In this document: positions 39,063 through 51,282 of the stretch, piece after piece
How positions within the stretch are numbered: position 1 is the first letter of the stretch
Layout of the letters: the number at the start of each line of letters is the position of its first letter
Origin: Solicoccozyma terricola
Taxonomy: Eukaryota > Basidiomycota > Tremellomycetes > Filobasidiales > Piskurozymaceae
Assembly (NCBI GenBank): GCA_001600875.1
Contig: BCLD01000021.1
Coordinates: 353,892-417,891 of the forward strand
Length of the DNA stretch: 64,000 nt
Direction: 5' to 3'
The notes under the pieces: model-generated
Database searches by the model: none
The model's input: only the letters and a program-made list of their open reading frames with translations
What the model was told of the DNA's origin: nothing
Made by a program: the position numbers and the translations under genes

Positions 39063-39192
39063 TAGCAAAACATGGAGACGTGTGGCCGTGATTTCCCAAG
39101 ACCTTTTCTATCATCGCCTCCCTGTTGCGACTATATCAACCAATGCATGACGGTCTGACGGCGTCGTGCTCCTCCCCATCCTGAAACCTCAA

Positions 39193-40216
39193 CTAGAGAA
39201 TGACGCATTTCTTGCTCTTCTTCTTCTGAGGTGGTTCCAGTGCTGCTACAATTGCCTGTCACAGTGGAAAACACACACATCAGCGCACCGCTCCTTCGAC
39301 ACCGTCATGCGATTCCAAAACCGAAAAAAAAAACGTTTCCTCACTTCGTCAAACACATTCTTCAATCCCTTCTGCGTCAAAGCAGAGCACTCCACATACT
39401 TCACCGCGCCCAACTCTCTCGCCAGCCTCTCACCCTGTTCCGCCTGAACAGGTCTTTGCTTCTGTCTAGCCAATTTCTCCTGAACGCTCGAATCCTCTCG
39501 CAGATCCACTTGAGTTCCAACGATCAAGCAAGGTACTCCTGGACAATGATGATGAACTTCCGGGAACCACTTCTCCTTTACGTTTTCAAAGGAAGCAGGG
39601 GAGGTTACGGAGAAACAAACGAGGAAAACGTCGGTTTGAGGATAGGAAAGTGGGCGCAGTCGATCGTAATCCTCTTGACCTGAAGAGCGTCAATCGAGTG
39701 AGAGAGGGAAAGAGAGAGAGAGAGAGAGAGAGAGGGAGGGATATGTCAGGATGATAAAGGTCAATCACGCTCTTCAATATCCTGCTCACCAGCGGTATCA
39801 AAGAGCCCCAATGTGTACGGATCGTCACCGATCATGACGGTAACAGCATCTATCAAACATCCCAAACCCCCAACCAATAAGCTCTCATGCCGTATAACCA
39901 ACCAGTAAGCGGACACCCAAGCAACTGACAGTTATCGAAAACAGTCGGAACGTATTCACTTGGGAACTTGTTTGTGGTGTATGAGATCAACAAGCAGGTC
40001 CTGGAAGAAGAGAACACGGGAGGTACAAGAGCCATGTCGTCAGTTAGATGTTTTCAATCGGCACCCATCATCTCTCCCCGGGACAAAAAAAGAAAAAAAA
40101 AAAAAAAGAAAAAAAAAAAGGGGGGAAAAAAAAAGGAAAAAAGGAAAAAAAAAAAAACAAACAACTCACTTTCCAACAGCTCCATCTCCGACGACGACAC
40201 ACTTGATAGTCTGCAT
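39193..40216 (-). CDS. CDC42: Rho-family GTPase Cdc42
   Basis: Five exons (40216..40170, 40000..39930, 39849..39790, 39679..39345, 39255..39193) give 191 residues, exactly Cdc42 length. P-loop GDGAVGKTCLL, switch [12 protein letters not shown], switch [18 protein letters not shown], the GTQVDLR base-binding motif, ECSAL and the C-terminal polybasic KKKSKK before the CVIL box, which predicts geranylgeranylation and membrane attachment. It directs polarity, budding and septin assembly. The first intron (40001..40169) is long for this window and A-rich. Rho/Rac relatives are excluded by the TVFDNYAV plus DLREDSSV (insert) pattern. A paralogue such as CDC420 cannot be excluded but does not change the assignment of family. 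Confidence 0.95.
40084..40156 (+). repeat. A-rich low-complexity tract in CDC42 intron 1
   Basis: About 70 bases of A with short G interruptions; on the coding (minus) strand it is a T/C-rich stretch near the donor. Confidence 0.9.
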
Positions 40217-40862
40217 GATGGGGTTTCTCTAAAATTGAAACTTCCTTGCGAACAAAGTCTACAAATGTCCGTTCGTTTTGCTCGTTTGCGTTATCAAAAA
40301 AGAAGACGACGTTCTGTAGAGAAGTGTAAACAAACCACTCGACTCATTGATCAGTGTCAACACGTAAGACTTTCTTGACTTGCAGGTGCCCACCCACCTA
40401 CTCAATTACCCCTTTGAATGTCTGTGCTAAGGGACCTTCACAAGAAATCGACGATATAGCTGGATGTGATGCTGATGCGTCTGCAAAGTTTTGTTTTGAA
40501 CAAAGGAGATAGATAGTATACTGACGAGATGTCAGCTTGAAAGTTTCGGGATATGATAAGCAAGCTGGTCGTGTCAGTGTTGAGCGGTCCTCGTTTGCAG
40601 TTTTGCAGTACCGCAGCACCACAGTCGATCAACTATCTCGAAGAGACGCGTGCGTCCGACGGAGCGGAGCAGTTGGAAGTGATGCTACCCCCTCGCTCTC
40701 CTGATCAATTGAATTGCACCGACCGCTGCGCCACTCACACGGTGACCTTGACTCTGCACTGACGATGTGATAGGACGCGGTTGACTGTGCGGCGGCAGAG
40801 AGGGGGGTGGGTGTGGAGGATGGTAGGGGGAGTGGCTGTGTGGTGGTGGTGGTAGTTGAGGA
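40217..40862. promoter_or_regulatory. CDC42 upstream region
   Basis: These 646 bp lie upstream of CDC42, and of the tentative plus-strand ORF at 40863. Open frames here lack coding character. I see no specific element. Confidence 0.45.
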
Positions 40863-41204
40863 ATGGAATGGAATGACGAGCTCTCTACGTTGTTGTCTAT
40901 GCTGTTCGACGAGCAAGGGGGCCTCCCCTCCCCCGGATTATTCCCTCTTTGGGCCCAACCCAACATACCGCCGGAACCGATCGAGGTGGCAAAAAAGACG
41001 CGCTTCAACTTGGTGGCTATGCTACATACACCAATAAGCTCGGGCGAAAACAGAGAGACGCGGTGGAAAGCACAGGTTGGGGAGGGGAGGGAGTGGGGAA
41101 TAAAGTCGGGGTGGCTTCGTATCATGTCGTCAAGAAGGGTATGTTATGGACAGAGCGCAATTGGCAGAGGATTCAACGTGTTCCAACAGGTCGCATGTAG
41201 ATAG
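40863..41204 (+). CDS. Tentative small protein, unrecognised
   Basis: A single open frame of 113 codons starts MEWNDELSTLLSMLF and continues to FQQVACR. The first 60 residues look protein-like: an amphipathic helix, then GLFPLWAQPNIPPEPIEV and RFNLVAMLHTP. After about residue 72 the quality drops. A possible 60-nt intron from 41076 (GTTGGG) to about 41135 would replace the tail by KGMLWTERNWQRIQRVPTG and stop at 41200. The gene would sit divergent from CDC42 and convergent with the Jsn1-like gene, filling an otherwise empty kilobase. I do not recognise a family. It may be spurious. Confidence 0.3.
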   Translation: MEWNDELSTLLSMLFDEQGGLPSPGLFPLWAQPNIPPEPIEVAKKTRFNLVAMLHTPISSGENRETRWKAQVGEGREWGIKSGWLRIMSSRRVCYGQSAIGRGFNVFQQVACR

Positions 41205-41291
41205 ATGCTGTCGTCGCGTCCTCGCTCGGTGGCCTTCCGTTTTTTGGTTTTTTTTTTTTTTGGTTTTGGCTGTCGTACTTCGTTGAAGAGA

Positions 41292-41655
41292 TCAAGCTTG
41301 ATAGCCAGTCTCAGACTTGTGGGCCATGGATGATTGACCGTACATCCCTTGATTATGGTGCTGCAAGCGCTCTCTCGCAGCTGATCAGTCGCAGGCATAC
41401 AATAAGCCCCCGGCGCACTATAACAACTACTCACCATGAACGGCTGATAACGATATCCACCACCATGTCCTCCATCGGGAGCTTGCATACCTAGCCCACC
41501 AAAAGACGGATTGATCTGGAATGGAGGAGCATCTTCTCGAACTTGAGCTCCAAAGTTCATAGGGCTCGATCGAGGCAGCTGGGATGGAGAGGCGAACTAG
41601 TACGTTTTGTTTCAAATCAGTATGGTTCGGTAACAAAACGGTCCACACGGAAAGA

Positions 41656-41691
<36 letters not shown>

Positions 41692-44600
41692 CTCACAGGA
41701 TTAAATGGATCCGAATTAGGACTCATCATCGAAGCATGTGGCGTAGAGAACGATCCCATTGTCGGGGTCGGACTCATCGACGGGATCTGTGGAGTCGGAT
41801 GCATGGCCTGACTAAAGCTCTGTTGAGGGATAACGATAGGTGATAACGATCCTTGCTGAGCCATGCCCTGACCCAATTGAAATGCTTGCATGCTGTTCAT
41901 CATGGAATTCATTGCGAGCTCTTGAGCCGAAGGACCAACTGAGTAGTTTGAGTTTCCTTGCGAATACTGTTGACCACGGTACGGAGCTTGGCCACCTTGA
42001 CCCATGCTGGAAGGGTAACTCGATGAAGAAGTCGAGTAACCGCCACGGCCACCTTGACCAGGTCCCTGATTGTTCGGAGACCTCCCGTTCGGATATCGAT
42101 TGCTGGGTGGTCCAGACGGCGCGGAAGAAACAGGCAAGCCACACTCCTCCAGTAACTTGCGATAAGCAAAGCTGGAGGCAACTCGCATCGACATCAATAC
42201 CCTCTTGGTGGCCGCAACTATCTCAGGCTTCTTCTCAGAAGCAAGGACACCGCCAGAGATTATCTTAACAACGGTGTGACAGCCGTGAACCTGGTCTTGC
42301 AGGATCTCGTGGAGCACCTGATCGTTTGGAGACTTGAACATGGCGTCCAGAATTGTGGTAGAGGCTTCGGGTTCCACCTTTTGGTTTACGACTGAAGCAG
42401 GAGGTTGAAATGAGATTCCCAAGTTCTGGACCAGGAAGTGGAAGGAAACTCACTGCGCAAGATAGTCAAAGATGCAAGTTTGTGTGTAGCCAGATGGGCG
42501 AGGTATGGCGCAAACCTCGGTGCAAGCAAGCTGTACCTTCCGGGAAGCTCCGATGCATCCACGAGCCAAGTTAGCAAGAGTGCTCCGTTCGGATTGGTAG
42601 CCAGCGGGATCGAGTGAAGTACGATGGCGGTGGCGATACGTTTCTATAAGATGTGGCCATTTAGCAACTTCTTTTCCCCTTGGGCAAGAGCAATTCGCCT
42701 ACTCACCCTCTGGAACGGCGAGGTGAAATGACTCTCTAAACATGTCCTCATGCAGCGAGCGCCGAACCTAGTTTGAGCGATATCCCAAACGCGATCGACC
42801 ATCGCGTTGAAGATGAAATGGTTGGAAGGCTCCCCAAAGCGGAGACTACGGAAAGCGCATTTATCAACTGCAAGGAAGAAACGAAATACTCGACGCACTC
42901 ACCAAATGCTAACGACGTAATTGCCATACTGAGACATGTCAAACGAGTCAATACTTCATATCTGGTAGTTGCAGCGCTCCACTCACCTGATCAGCGCAGA
43001 GTGGGGGACAGTAAGGCTGTAGGTTCTGCGCGATGGTAGCCAATTCTTGCGGCGTCTCAGCACACTCAATGATTTTCTGAGCAGCCCATGTGCCGTTCTT
43101 GTGTGTACCAATGAGCGCCAGGTGCGGTGCAATACGCTCGAGCATGGCCATGCGAATGGTGGGGTTGGCTCGCTCGAAAAGACGCTGAATCAGACAATTA
43201 CCGATGTACTGCGGACAGGTGAGAGAGAGTTCGTCAGCCGCGATCCTTCTCTGAAGCTTGCGTAAGACTCGTACATCGCTGGAGAGCTGAAAGCATAGGG
43301 GTTTGGTGCTTTTGGTCAATATCAGGGCAAAGTCACGTATCAAAGTCACACTCACGTCAACGCAGTCCTCCAAAAGATCGGTGGCAATTTGGTCGACCTC
43401 CTGCTGGTCGCAAGCTCCGGTGTCTAGTCGCTTGCGGATTTCCTTGAGGGCGACAGCGTCGAATCGACGGACGGCGGAGCGCTCAGTCATAGCGGGGATG
43501 TAGCTATAATATAAAGCGGGTCGTTCGGGTTCTATAGGAGCCGCAGGATATCAGGAATACTCAACGTCGGCCGTTTGAAGTGACGTGCTTACCCGCAATG
43601 GCCAAAACATCCTCGGCCATGGACGGGTCGCCCTGGCTGAACACCATCATAATCATTTGCTGCTCGGTGATTCCAGTATCGGATCCAGGAGTGCTAGACG
43701 CGGCATCGGACGCCCCGCTTGCCGATTCGGGGTGTTTGACGCCGCGGACATCGTCATGGACACCCTTTTGAAGCAAGTCGAGGACCAGGTTGCTGCTAAC
43801 GTTCTCCATTCCGGTTTGAGCCGCGTCGCCAGTAAAGCCAGCAGATCCCTTAAATTCCTTGAGAGCGGAGTAAATATTAGTGCCCGAAGTGGCAGGCGTC
43901 ATATGACCGTGTTCGCCAATGACAGGACCGCCTGCCATTCCGTTTTCATCGCTTGGTGCACTCTTGACAGGGATTCTAGCGAACCCGATCTTGACGGCAC
44001 CTACTTCACTGCCGAGAACTTCTCGCCCATTGAGAGCGGTCCTAGCGGCAACAGCAGAGCTGATGGTCTCAAAGTTGATGAATCCACATTGCTTGTTCGT
44101 CAACACCCTAGCAGATTCCACTGGACCGAAGGGGGAGAAGATGGACAGAAGCGTCCCCGGCGTAGTTGTAGCGGGAATAGAGCCGATCCAAAGGGCTCTC
44201 GTGGGCTGAGTAGTGATATCTGGCGAGTTTTGTGACACGATCCTCTGCTCGGAATCGCCATTCTCACTGGCAAGACTAGACAAGCTTGAGTTGCTGAGCG
44301 AGTATTGCATGGTAGAAGCAGTGGGAGCGGCCGTGGGCACAGAGTCGATCTTCCCATATCCTACACGGACTGGTGTGTCTGACAGCTCAGTAATGTGGCC
44401 ACCGAGACGAATGAGAACGTCATCCTTGGCGCGAATGGCGTCCGCTTTGTCAATGAAATTCACGAAGGCGCAGGACTGGGTCGCAAAGGAAACATCAACT
44501 TCCCGAAACAACCCTGTAGGATATCTCGTGACTCACCTTCTCTGGTAGCAACCTCAAACTTTCGATGGAGCCATACGGAGCGAAGAACGCCATCAACTCC

Positions 44601-46066
44601 TGAGCGGTTGTCGTGACATCTAGATTTCCTAGCCACAGGCTCCTGGTTGGGACCTGACCTTGACTGGACCCGGCATCCCTCAAACCGCCTTCAGGCGTGC
44701 TGGTCCTCGAGCTGATCGAGGATGACAGGTTGTGCCGTGGAGCGATAGCACGATGCATACCGGCAAACTCCTTGTCAGATCGACGTTCGGAGAACTGTTG
44801 TCCACTTCCGAGACCCGACGCTCGAGCTCCGGAGCGACGTTGTCCGTCCGAGATGCCGATTGTAGTAGCTCGTGGACGTGACGAAAGAGCGTTGAGTAGA
44901 CCTTCATCCTTGAAACCTTTTGTGGTGCCGTAAGGTGCGGCGTACTCGTGCGATTCATCGTGGTAGCCAAAGCCACTAAAGGCTTCGAGTCCGGAACTAT
45001 GTACCCTGCCACGCTCATCGGTCGCTGCAGCGATGAGGTCTGAATAGGAGCTAGAGGACTTGTAAGCTGGCCTCGCCATGGCAGACACCGTGCTCGCACG
45101 ATGTCGCGAGCTGGGACCGGCGTTGATAATGGCTTGTTGAGCTTGCATTCGAAGATCAGACATGGAAGCCGGTGGGAAGAAGCTCGCTTGCTTGGGAGTA
45201 TCGACTGCCTCCAAACCGAGGTAATCAAGGGTAGAGAAATTGCCCAACTCATCACCCGGAGTCGAATCATGACTTGTAGCTGACCTCATTTCTTCTGCCT
45301 GGGACGATGTGTTACTTGTCACCTGGTGAAGACTGGACTTTGTATTGCCACTGCTCAACCCTGGATTCGCCAACCAAGCGCTTGAGAATGCCGAACCAAA
45401 CGCATTACCAATTTCGTTAGCCGGGAGAGTAAGTGACCCAGACCTGATCCTGTTGGCGGCGGAGTTGGCGTCGGCTGTCAACGACGCAACAGAGGACGCA
45501 GTATGTCTGAGACTAGGACGAGCAGGAGCGATGTGCGAACCTGGACCGAATGTTTCGATGGGTGTCGAGTTGCCAGAACGAGCGGGATGCGTAGCTTGAT
45601 TGCGAGCGGCGGGTGGGAGGTAGCGCGAGGGGTTATTTCCCAGGTCCGTAGGAAGGGTCCTGAGCGGGCAATTACCTGGACATCAGCAAAATGATCGTTA
45701 GAAAATGCATTCTATACTTCACTCACCCAGCTCTTGCTCGGCGATAATTCGCATCATACTTGGAAGCAGATGAGCTCGCATTCGAGCCAATGTCATCCGG
45801 CGATGTCTCGTCCAGCGAGGACATCGCACTGTGCCCTAAGCCTCGGAGACCTGGCGGCATGTGCGCTGAAGGATGCGAGCCCTCGTCGCCCCTGAGTTCG
45901 GCAGTGCTGAAAGTGGAAGAAGCGGCATCAGCAGTGTAAAGTTAAGACCCCAATGGTCCATAAGTCATTATCAGTTTACTCACCGCTTGCCACCTGGCGG
46001 AGTCATACCCATCGCTCTAATGGCCGGATCACCGAGGTTAAGATTGGGTGACGAATTCGTGCTCAT
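41292..46066 (-). CDS. RRM plus Pumilio-repeat RNA-binding protein, Jsn1/Puf1-Puf2 type
   Basis: Thirteen exons (46066..45984, 45906..45727, 45659..44537, 44475..43593, 43531..43356, 43286..43275, 43208..42987, 42928..42903, 42845..42707, 42643..42454, 42391..41697, 41596..41435, 41360..41292) give 1319 residues. Two RRMs: RSLWLGNLDVTTTAQELMAFF near 427-504 and RALWIGSIPATTTPG near 555-628, the second ending CGFINFETISSA. A Pumilio-like domain follows from about 765, with LSSDYIGNCLIQRLFE, IGTHKNGTWAAQKII, YGNYVVSICLRFG, RFGARCMRTCLE and VHGCHTVVKIISGG repeats. The C-terminus is Gln/Gly/Ser-rich. This order is that of yeast Jsn1/Puf1, which binds mRNAs of membrane and mitochondrial proteins; targets here cannot be inferred. 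Exon 6 is 12 nt (LSSD). The penultimate intron holds an (AAC)n repeat. Confidence 0.9.
41657..41691 (+). repeat. (AAC)n repeat in an intron of the Jsn1-like gene
   Basis: About 11 units of AAC (GTT on the coding strand) begin immediately after the GTGAGT donor. Confidence 0.9.
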
Positions 46067-47113
46067 AAGTTGACAACGGGGTTCACTTTATGATGTGAAG
46101 TTGGGAACCGATAGTCCAATGTGGATCTGAATCAAGGGTGGGAGATCCACCTGATATGTTGGTACGGATGGATTATAGGTAGGGGAAATGACAGAGCTGA
46201 AGAGTCTAGCGTTCCAGTGGTTGATTACCTTTGAGGGTAGACTGGACGCTGATCAAAGGGTAAATAAGTAAAGTCAGCGTCCTGATGGGAACGGTGACGG
46301 AGAGACTGCGGTGGACTGATCAACTCACAGCTTTTGCTATGAACACACTACAAGATTTTGAGATGAAGAACGATTATAATCCCAGGAGGCTGGATTACAG
46401 CTTGACCCCCCTTCGAATAGACCGAAGAAGTATACAAGCCGGATGGGGATGCGTGTCTTGTGTGCTCGGAAATGGCAGCTGCGTATTCAAGCTCTGCTGC
46501 GGCGTCTCGTTCGTATTGCGGGCGTGTGCTGTGGGTCGTAGGGTGGACAAGCAGTGTCTGGCGTGAGCCGCAGACGATGTATGGGGGATGCGTCGAAGCG
46601 GATTATAGGATCAAGTTTGGGTGAGGGTGAGGGGAGGTAGCGACGACATGCCGGCCAGCACCTTTCCGAGGGCAACATGCTGTTTCATTTCACGCGTGTG
46701 CAATGACGCGAATACCCGTCAGACCGATGGAATGATGGCATGTAAAGCAATTCACCGGTGCACAAGATTGTCATTTCCAGCAAGACGGTCTTCTCCAGTA
46801 CTGGAGGAGGAGAGCGATACATAGCCCTCCCCCTTCGTTCCTATACTACTTCTCTGTCACATGCACACATTTCGCTTCTGCTAAAGTATTCTTCCTCTTC
46901 CTCTTCCTATTCTTCTTGCTCTTCTTTCCTTTTCGTCTTTCTCTTCTCTTGTCTCTTGAAAATATAATATAATGTAATTGGGAAGTGGGGGTCGTCATGA
47001 TGTCGTTAAAATAATTGAGTGGTTGGTCGTCGTAATATGAGAGGTGTCCTTGAATAAGAAAATAATTAAATTTTCCCTCGTTGATTTTTGGGGTGTTTGG
47101 AGGGTGTTTGAAG
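46067..47113. other. Intergenic between the Jsn1-like gene and the APSES-domain gene
   Basis: These 1047 bp upstream of the Jsn1-like start hold its promoter and the 3' flank of the next gene. A 93-codon plus-strand frame at 46285 is Cys-rich without any family signature. A T/C-rich block at 46880-46950 runs into an AT-rich stretch (46955-47070), plausibly the APSES gene 3' end. Nothing else is visible. Confidence 0.5.
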
Positions 47114-50100
47114 TCAAGGCTTCAAGCCTTGCTGGGCAGTTCCCGTTGCAACAGTAGCAGCAGCAGTTGCTACCTTTCTTGGAGGTGGCTTGCTGGCTGG
47201 AGTGATTCCGACGACGTCGGTTGTCGTTGTGACCGACTTTCTCCTCTTCGCCGGCTTACCAGCGTCCGATGCGGGGACGGGGGGCGATGGACGCTTGTTG
47301 ATGCCAGCTTGAGAAGGTCCCACAGGCACAGCGCGTGGGACATCAGGTCTGGGTACGGCTCCGTTTGCAGGGACCTGTACGGGCCCAGGTCGTCCCAAGG
47401 GAATACCTGGCCGCGCTCCAGGTTGACCTGAAGCAGAGGCGTACGTCTTGCCAGTGAGGATGCTGCCAAACTGCAAAAAGGCCAAGATGTATGATTAGTA
47501 TGAGTTCCTGAATGCGGGCAATACTTGCAGCCCTAGACTCACAGGTAAACCGAAACAATTCGATGATCGGCCATTCGAGCCGATCTTGAATGCAGCCTTG
47601 ACATTAGGCAAAGGTGATGGAAACTGACGATGACAAAGCATGACTTAGTCCAAGGCCTACGTCGGCGTAGCACAGCTTCGTATCAGACTCACGTAATCCG
47701 GAAGATTGTCATGCAAGAAGATGTCCAACAACGGCTTCGGCGCTCCGCAGCTCTTTGCTACTTCCCTTCCGATGTGAAGGGGAACCCAGACGCCGGCCGT
47801 TCCGATATCGTGTGGCGAAACAACTCTAACATTGGAAGGTTGAGCAGCGAGGGAGTTCTCCACCTCCTGACGACGGGTGAAATCGATTGCTTTGAGAAGA
47901 GCAGAAACATTGACTGGAAGGGCTCAGGGAAATCAGACAACGAACGATGTAAAAAGGGGCCAAGACGATGACTTACTATAGTCACTATCGATCCTACGAA
48001 GCAAAGTCGTGCTGTTCCAGACGCAATGGAACACCGGGATGCGGTCGACTACTTGAGCTCGGCAGGCAGGGAAGATCTGCTTCTGAGGATAGACTATCAA
48101 CACCCGTGGAGGAGGAGGGTGGTCAGCCGAAGCGGACGTCGGTGCTGAAGCAACCGATGAAGGCGTGTTGACGGATGACGAAGGGGTCGACGAATGGGCC
48201 GAGGACAAAGCTGACGCTGGCTTCGCGGTATTCGAAGTAGAGGCGGCGGGAGCAATGGAAGGTGGTTTCGATGTAGACGTCAAAGCAGGGGCCGTCGAGA
48301 CCTTTGTAGTGGCCGTAGGGACCAGTGCAGGCTTGGACGCCTTGTGCAATTGACCAGTCGGCGTGCCGCTGTTCGCAGTCGTCGATTGAACAGTCGAAGG
48401 CAGCGGCGTCGGTGAGGCCACCGGTGCTGTAGCTGGCGTTACAGCTTCGGTCGTCTGAGGAGTGGCGGCGTCCGATCGGGCTGAAAGTAACCATGGAGTG
48501 ATTCCAAACGAGGGGTAGTAGTCGTCCGTGTATTGCATGCTAGCGAATGCAAACATATTCTCTTGATCATCCTCCGAACCAGGTCTCGCCGACATCGCGG
48601 ACGGCAGAATGACGTCGTTTGTCTCCTCGTTGACAACGGCAAGATCTTTGGCCGCTTCTTCGAGATCACGAATGCCAACGCCGTCGTCGGTGTCTGTTGA
48701 TTCAGATGCAGTGTATTTGACCTTGACAGAACGCCTGGACTCGCGAGACTGAGATCGTCCGCTAACCGCCACTGCGGCCTTTGCTAGCAGCACACGGGCA
48801 AACCGGGCATTATGCTTCTTCATTTCAGAGCAAGCTTGACCAACGCCAATGTGACCCCACTCGCCGATGGTATGAGATCTTCCTCGTCGTCCAGATGGCC
48901 TCGGAGACTTGCCATTGCGCTTGCTACCCAGGAGAGTCTCCTCGCTGTTGCCTCGACGAGTTCGAACGCAACCCCCTCCTTTCCCTCCTTCTTCCTCCAA
49001 TGCCCCACTGAACAGTCCCCAGACCGTGTCGAGTTCTTCGATGCCAACGCTCTCCGGACCAAGAAGGCTGCTCCAATCCTGCTCCATAAAATCGCGAAGC
49101 TGCATGAGGGGCGCAAGAGGACTGCTGCCCATCGCATCCGGAAGCTCTGCAGGAGAATTGACCGACACCGCATCCTCGCTGTCGAGTTCCGTGAGGGGGC
49201 TGGAATCCCTGTGAGAATCAGTCCCAGGAACGAGACCCAACGACCTGTTCTTGATGAGAGGCGTCTTCCAGCGGTAATCCTCGTCGGCTTTCTGTGCGAG
49301 ATGATTCGTTCGACTCCACTTGACGATGTCGATGACCGAGCCGGAAGTGGAGTTCATCTCACCCGGTTCTCCGCCATAACACCCGTCGCTCGGCGAACCG
49401 ACGGCTGTCGGCCCTGGATCGTCCGACGAGGGTGAGTCTCCCAGCGTCATTTCCTCCGTCTCCCAGATCATTTCCTCTTCCTCTCCCTCGTAAACACAGA
49501 TGTTGGGATCCATCGGATCCATGTCCATGGAATCCATACTGCGGTCCATACCTGCCAACGGCGGGAGATCCGTTACAAGCTGACTCTCGGCGAGGATCGC
49601 ATCCGCACGAATTGGTGATTGGTTGTAAGCTGCAATCCGTTCCTCGAGAGAAGATATTTGCTTGTTGCGGATCGGTAGATGAGCAGATGGAGATGCGAGA
49701 GGGCTGGATGCCACCATACTTGGCAGCGGGATATGCAAGTTGAAAACATTGCGTGCACCTGCTGAAGTCTTGAGAACAAGTTGCTGATCACCAGATTGTA
49801 GGTCGCTAAACGAGGTGTGATCCTCCTTGACTGGGGTTGTGGGAGGTGGCGGCGGCGAAGTCGAGTCCGTCTTGTTAGTCGGGAGCCGTCCATTGAGGTT
49901 TGGGGTATCAATCGGAGAACATGACAACCTGGCTTGCATAAAGTCCGGCAACAAGTTTCCAAGCACTTGTACAGCATTCTGTAAATCCATCTCCTCCTTG
50001 AGTCCATTCGACTGATCGGAAAGAGGTGCCGTGTCATCCTTGTCCCATTCCGGATAGTGTCGCGGCGTTGTCGCTGGTGTGTCGATGTCACTATTGTTGT

Positions 50101-51214
50101 CGAACCTGGAGTCGTAACTGTGTCCATGCGCATAGGAATCTTCGAGGCCACTATCCTGGAATCGTCCAAACAACGAGGTCCGCATGTGATCGTTTTCTTC
50201 GTCTGATGATGAATCGTCGAGCACGTAGTGAGATTGACGTGGTTCAGAGAGGTTGACAGGGTCGAGAGGGTTGCAGGGGAACATTTGACTGTCCTGGATG
50301 TGTGGTGGAGTCGCTGGCGGGATGCCGAATTGCATCGGCACGTCTTCCTGCTTGATCATCAGGGCAATATTGTCCATCTCCTTGACGACCTCTTCCTCCT
50401 CATCCTCGTGTTCCTCATCCTCATCCTCATCATCCTCATCATCCTCTCCTTCATCTGCTGAACTGTCCGAGATTGACAAATTCGAATCCGAATCATCCGA
50501 TTCTTCCGGCCGACTTCTCCTCACGGAGGCCTGTTGGATGATTGATTTCCTTGGATTCATATCAACGTCCGACTCGTCTTCAACCTTGATCTCCTGTTTG
50601 ACGTCTTCGCGATCCGAGTGGAACGCATCGATGGGATCGCGCTCATCTTCCGAGTATGAGCTGGTAGGAGGCCGTATAGGTCGCTTGACCATGAACCGAA
50701 TCTTCAGTGGCGCATGAGACGACTGAACCTGTTGATCGACCAAGGTTGAAGACCCGTCCCTCGACCTGACCGGTTTCCTCCTTCTACCCGACTTTCTCGT
50801 TTCCTTTCCTTCATCTTCAACTTCCTTTCCCTTGATGGTTCTCCCTTTTTTTGCGATCAATTCCAACTTTTTCTTATCAAAACGCTTCTTCCCCGCGGTA
50901 GCGGCGGCGGCGGCGGCGGCGGGGTCCACTTCCACCTCTGTCGGTATATCATCGAAAGGATTTGTCCATTCCCTTGATGCATATCGACCAAGCAAGAACC
51001 AAACACTCCCCTTTGGTCGTTTCCCATCGATGAAAGGTTCTTGCCCGTGCAACGCGGCGGAAAGTTGAGCCTCGATCATTGATCCTCCTAGTTGTCGTTT
51101 GGACAAGAGACATGTGCGTGGTGGTGAAGCGGTTTGACATCGACGCATGTATGCTCGAATAGCGTTGTTGATGACTGCTGCAGGGGAGAGTGCGGGACTG
51201 GAAGGGAATGATGG

Positions 51215-51282
<68 letters not shown>

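Larger units (their letters stand above)
38616..39192. other. TRP2 upstream region with microsatellite and assembly gap
   Basis: TRP2 promoter and CDC42 3' flank, 577 bp as given; the real length is unknown because of a 70-N gap inside a pentanucleotide repeat. No gene is visible. Confidence 0.6.

Noticed and set aside
46285..46566. 93-codon Cys-rich frame upstream of the Jsn1-like gene
   Set aside because: No domain, no flanking splice logic, and it lies in the expected promoter.
48812..49435. 207-codon open frame on the plus strand opposite the APSES-domain gene
   Set aside because: It is an antisense shadow of the long disordered exon; composition mirrors it and there are no family motifs or splice support.
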